Shown here one piece after another: positions 32,870-34,747 of a DNA stretch of 34,747 nt (position 1 is the first letter of the stretch; the number at the start of each line of letters is the position of its first letter). Location of the stretch: the NCBI RefSeq assembly GCF_008638305.1, contig NZ_VTPZ01000004.1, forward strand, positions 1-34,747, written 5' to 3'. This stretch comes from Pseudomonas profundi (GTDB lineage: Bacteria > Pseudomonadota > Gammaproteobacteria > Pseudomonadales > Pseudomonadaceae). A program made the translations under genes and the position numbers. Below the pieces are notes generated by a model. The model was not told the origin of the DNA and did not search any database. It worked only from the letters and a program-made list of their open reading frames with translations.

Positions 32870-33940
32870 CTATCTCGGCACGGCTGCTTCGATTTCGCGT
32901 ACCAGCACGTCGACCAGTTCTGCCGCTGGCATGGCCCGTGACAATGGCGCGCCTTGTCCGGCCCATTGCACCGCAAAGTCATAGTCGCCCTGGTTCATGG
33001 CTGCCGCACTCAGCGCCTTGGTGGCATCGTAGGCGATAGGGTAGTCGGGGCGTGTCGGCGCGCTGACGCCACCGATATCGGTGAAAAGGCGGTTGACCAT
33101 GCCGCGTGCCGGTCGGCCCGAGATGTCGGCGCTGATCGCAGTGTGCTGGCTGCGCTCGCTTAGCAGGGCCTTCCGGTACTGCTCGTTGGCGGACGATTCC
33201 GGACAGCATACGAATGCCGTGCCCATCTGAACCGCCGCAGCGCCCAACTTTTGCGCGGCGACAATCCCGCTGCCGTTCATGATGCCTCCGGCTGCGATAA
33301 TGGGCAGGTCGGTCATTTCGGCCAGCACTGAAACCAGTGCAAAGGTGCCGATCAGCTCGTCATTGTCGGGATCGAACACGCCACGGTGCCCGCCGGCTTC
33401 CATGCCCTGGGCAATCAGCGCGTCGACCTTTGCTGCTTCGGCCTGCCTGGCTTCGGCGGGGGTGGTGACGCAGGCAAGAATTTTGATGCCGGCATCTCTC
33501 AATTGCTCGATCCATTCGTTGGGTGGTAGACCGAAGTGGAAGCTGATTACCGCCGGACGCTCCTCTAGCAACACCTGCAGCATGGCTTCGGATTCCAGAA
33601 AGCTGACGTAGCCCAGGCTCAGCGAGGCAGGTGGCTCGGTTTTGTAGGCTCTGAACAGCGGGGCCAGATGCCCCAGCCAGGCCTGTTCGACGCCCGGTTT
33701 GGCTTGTGCTGGCTGGTGGCAGAACAGATTGACGTTGAAGGGGGCGTTGGTCAGCGCGCGGGTTTTCTTGATCAGCTCCCTGGCCTGCTCCGGGTTGCTG
33801 CCACCCAATCCAATCGAACCCAGCGCACCCGCGTTGGATACCGCCGCCGCCAGCTCCGGGGTAGAAACACCCACCATCGGCGCCTGAATGATCGGATGCT
33901 GGATGTTCAGGAGGTCGAGAATGTTTGCGCGTTGAATCAT
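32870..33940 (-). CDS. Nitronate monooxygenase (class I, FMN-dependent)
   Basis: This 356-residue TIM-barrel flavoenzyme has [20 protein letters not shown] at the start, VSFHFGLP, the motif GMEAGGHRG with H185 (the likely catalytic base), [14 protein letters not shown] and [14 protein letters not shown]. Class I nitronate monooxygenases oxidise propionate-3-nitronate and similar toxic nitronates with oxygen. The ATG at 33940 gives the standard N-terminus. No functional link to the neighbours is visible. Confidence 0.93.
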   Translation of the reverse strand: MIQRANILDLLNIQHPIIQAPMVGVSTPELAAAVSNAGALGSIGLGGSNPEQARELIKKTRALTNAPFNVNLFCHQPAQAKPGVEQAWLGHLAPLFRAYKTEPPASLSLGYVSFLESEAMLQVLLEERPAVISFHFGLPPNEWIEQLRDAGIKILACVTTPAEARQAEAAKVDALIAQGMEAGGHRGVFDPDNDELIGTFALVSVLAEMTDLPIIAAGGIMNGSGIVAAQKLGAAAVQMGTAFVCCPESSANEQYRKALLSERSQHTAISADISGRPARGMVNRLFTDIGGVSAPTRPDYPIAYDATKALSAAAMNQGDYDFAVQWAGQGAPLSRAMPAAELVDVLVREIEAAVPR

Positions 33941-34059
33941 AGGTCACCGGTTGGCTGCGTGGGAGTGGCATCGATTGTAGGAAAAATTTGCCGTGGCGAC
34001 ACGGCGTGATAAGGGATATCTGCAGAGACACGCCTCGGCCGCGCCAGGAATCACCTAGC

Positions 34060-34600
34060 AGTAGGATGCCTTCGACGGGCCTGGCGTAGCGCAGGCGCGC
34101 TACACCCCCAGGGGTGGCTGGCAGAGCCGGGTTTTTCCTGGGGTTGGTGAGCGCCTGCTCGCCGACGGGGTTGGTTTTGAGCTGCTGGGCGATCATGCGC
34201 GCCGGCAGGATTTGTTGTAGCCGCGGGGCTGGCGTAGCGCAGGCGCATTACACCCCCAGAAGCTGGCTGGCAGAGCGGGGGCTTCCTGGGGTTGGTGAGC
34301 GCCTGCTCGCCGACAGGGTTGGTTTTCAAGCTGCCGAGCGATCATGCGCGCCGGCAGGGTTTGTTGCACCTGCGGAGCTGGCGTAGCGCAGGCGCGCTAC
34401 ACCCCCAGGCGGTGGCTGGTAGAGCGGGGTGTTTCCTGGGGTTGGTGAGCGCCTGCTCGCCGACAGGGTTGGTTTTGAGCTGCTTGGCGATCATGCGCGC
34501 CGGCAGGATTTGTTGCACCTGCGGAGCTGGCGTAGCGCAGGCGCGCTACACCCCCCCCCAGGGGTGGCTCACATAATGGGGTTTTCCAAGGTTGGTGAGC
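34060..34600. repeat. Tandem array of about four 148-149 bp units with two hairpins each
   Basis: The start of the unit, CTGGCGTAGCGCAGGCGC, recurs at 34081, 34229, 34378 and 34527 (spacings 148, 149, 149). Each unit holds GTAGCGC-AGGC-GCGCTAC, a 7-bp hairpin (weakened in unit two). About 65 to 70 bases later comes GGTGAGC-GCCT-GCTCGCC, another 7-bp hairpin with one G-T pair. The last unit diverges after about 34575 and has a run of nine C where the others have five. The array lies between the nitronate monooxygenase gene and the partial gene at the window end. Long open frames through it are by-products of the composition. The left edge is approximate. Confidence 0.88.
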
Positions 34601-34630
34601 GGCTCGGGCAACGCGCTACACCCGCCACCC

Positions 34631-34747
34631 TTAGCGCTTGAATATCTCCTGCGCGGGTTTGTTCTGGATGGTGAAGTCGGTGTCATTCACGCCACCGGCG
34701 TTCGGGTCGGTGTACCAGGCCCAGATCGCCAGGCCATCCACCTTGCC
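34631..34747 (-). CDS. 3' end of an unidentified gene, possibly a glycoside hydrolase
   Basis: The last 38 codons of a minus-strand gene end with TAA at 34631-34633; the rest lies beyond the window. The readable part has DGLAIWAWYTDPNAGG and DFTIQNKPAQEIFKR. An IW-W-YTDP stretch followed by a QNKPA-like ending resembles the final barrel strand and C-terminus of several TIM-barrel glycoside hydrolases. Given the GH5-type gene nearby this is plausible, but 38 residues are too few to be sure. Confidence 0.55.
   Translation of the reverse strand, partial: GKVDGLAIWAWYTDPNAGGVNDTDFTIQNKPAQEIFKR

Noticed and set aside
34060..34600. The repeat array considered as a CRISPR
   Set aside because: The units are 148-149 bp and similar throughout, without short repeats separated by unique spacers, and no cas gene is near.
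34051..34641. Several open frames of 70 to 94 codons inside the tandem repeat array
   Set aside because: They are translations of the repeat in different frames. The 149-base period shifts the frame at each unit, so no repeated protein results.

Overview
The window looks like chromosomal DNA of a gammaproteobacterium of the Pseudomonas/Halopseudomonas type. The evidence is a GC-rich composition, a btuB-cobO-cobB-bluB-cobD-cobC-cobQ-cobU-cobT-cobC(phosphatase)-cobS order like that of pseudomonads, an allantoin cluster, and Pseudomonas-style signalling proteins. This assignment comes from gene content and protein similarity as I recall it; no search was run. I see no rRNA, tRNA, CRISPR array, phage or intact transposase.

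Positions 1-6574: the 3' end of a YgjP-type zinc metalloprotease (+) faces a four-gene minus-strand signalling operon. In transcription order that operon is a 1148-residue CHASE3-GAF hybrid histidine kinase with three receivers, a CheR methyltransferase, a receiver-less CheB methylesterase and a receiver-histidine kinase. Stop and start codons overlap at each junction. No chemoreceptor or CheA/CheW is present. Positions 6575-8372: a gene-poor stretch followed by a decayed AsmA-family gene. Positions 8373-9395: a CNNM/HlyC-type CBS-domain membrane protein.

Positions 9413-15058 form a purine-degradation (allantoin) island: a GntR/FCD regulator, an NCS1 permease, an allantoin/hydantoin racemase, PuuE allantoinase, ureidoglycine aminohydrolase (AllE) and ureidoglycolate lyase (AllA). 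A palindrome, TTGTATACAA, occurs both in front of the regulator and, in two versions, in the divergent racemase/puuE promoter. This gives a coherent local regulon. The allantoate-hydrolysing step is not encoded in the window.

Positions 15393-27083: a cobalamin riboswitch leads a long plus-strand operon. It runs btuB (TonB-dependent receptor), a probable BtuM-type B12 membrane protein, then corrinoid adenosylation, amidation, lower-ligand synthesis and nucleotide-loop assembly. Many starts are coupled through ATGA or TTGA overlaps. A long MITE-like palindrome sits between btuB and the btuM-like gene. Transport and late synthesis or salvage therefore appear to share one B12-responsive leader.

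Positions 27090-31493: a convergent minus-strand iron-siderophore-type ABC transporter (binding protein, two permeases, ATPase) preceded by a DUF2218 gene and a Fur-box-like sequence. Positions 31614-33940: a GH5-type lipoprotein and a nitronate monooxygenase, both minus. Positions 34060-34600 hold about four tandem copies of a 148-149 bp hairpin-bearing repeat, followed by the 3' end of another minus-strand gene.
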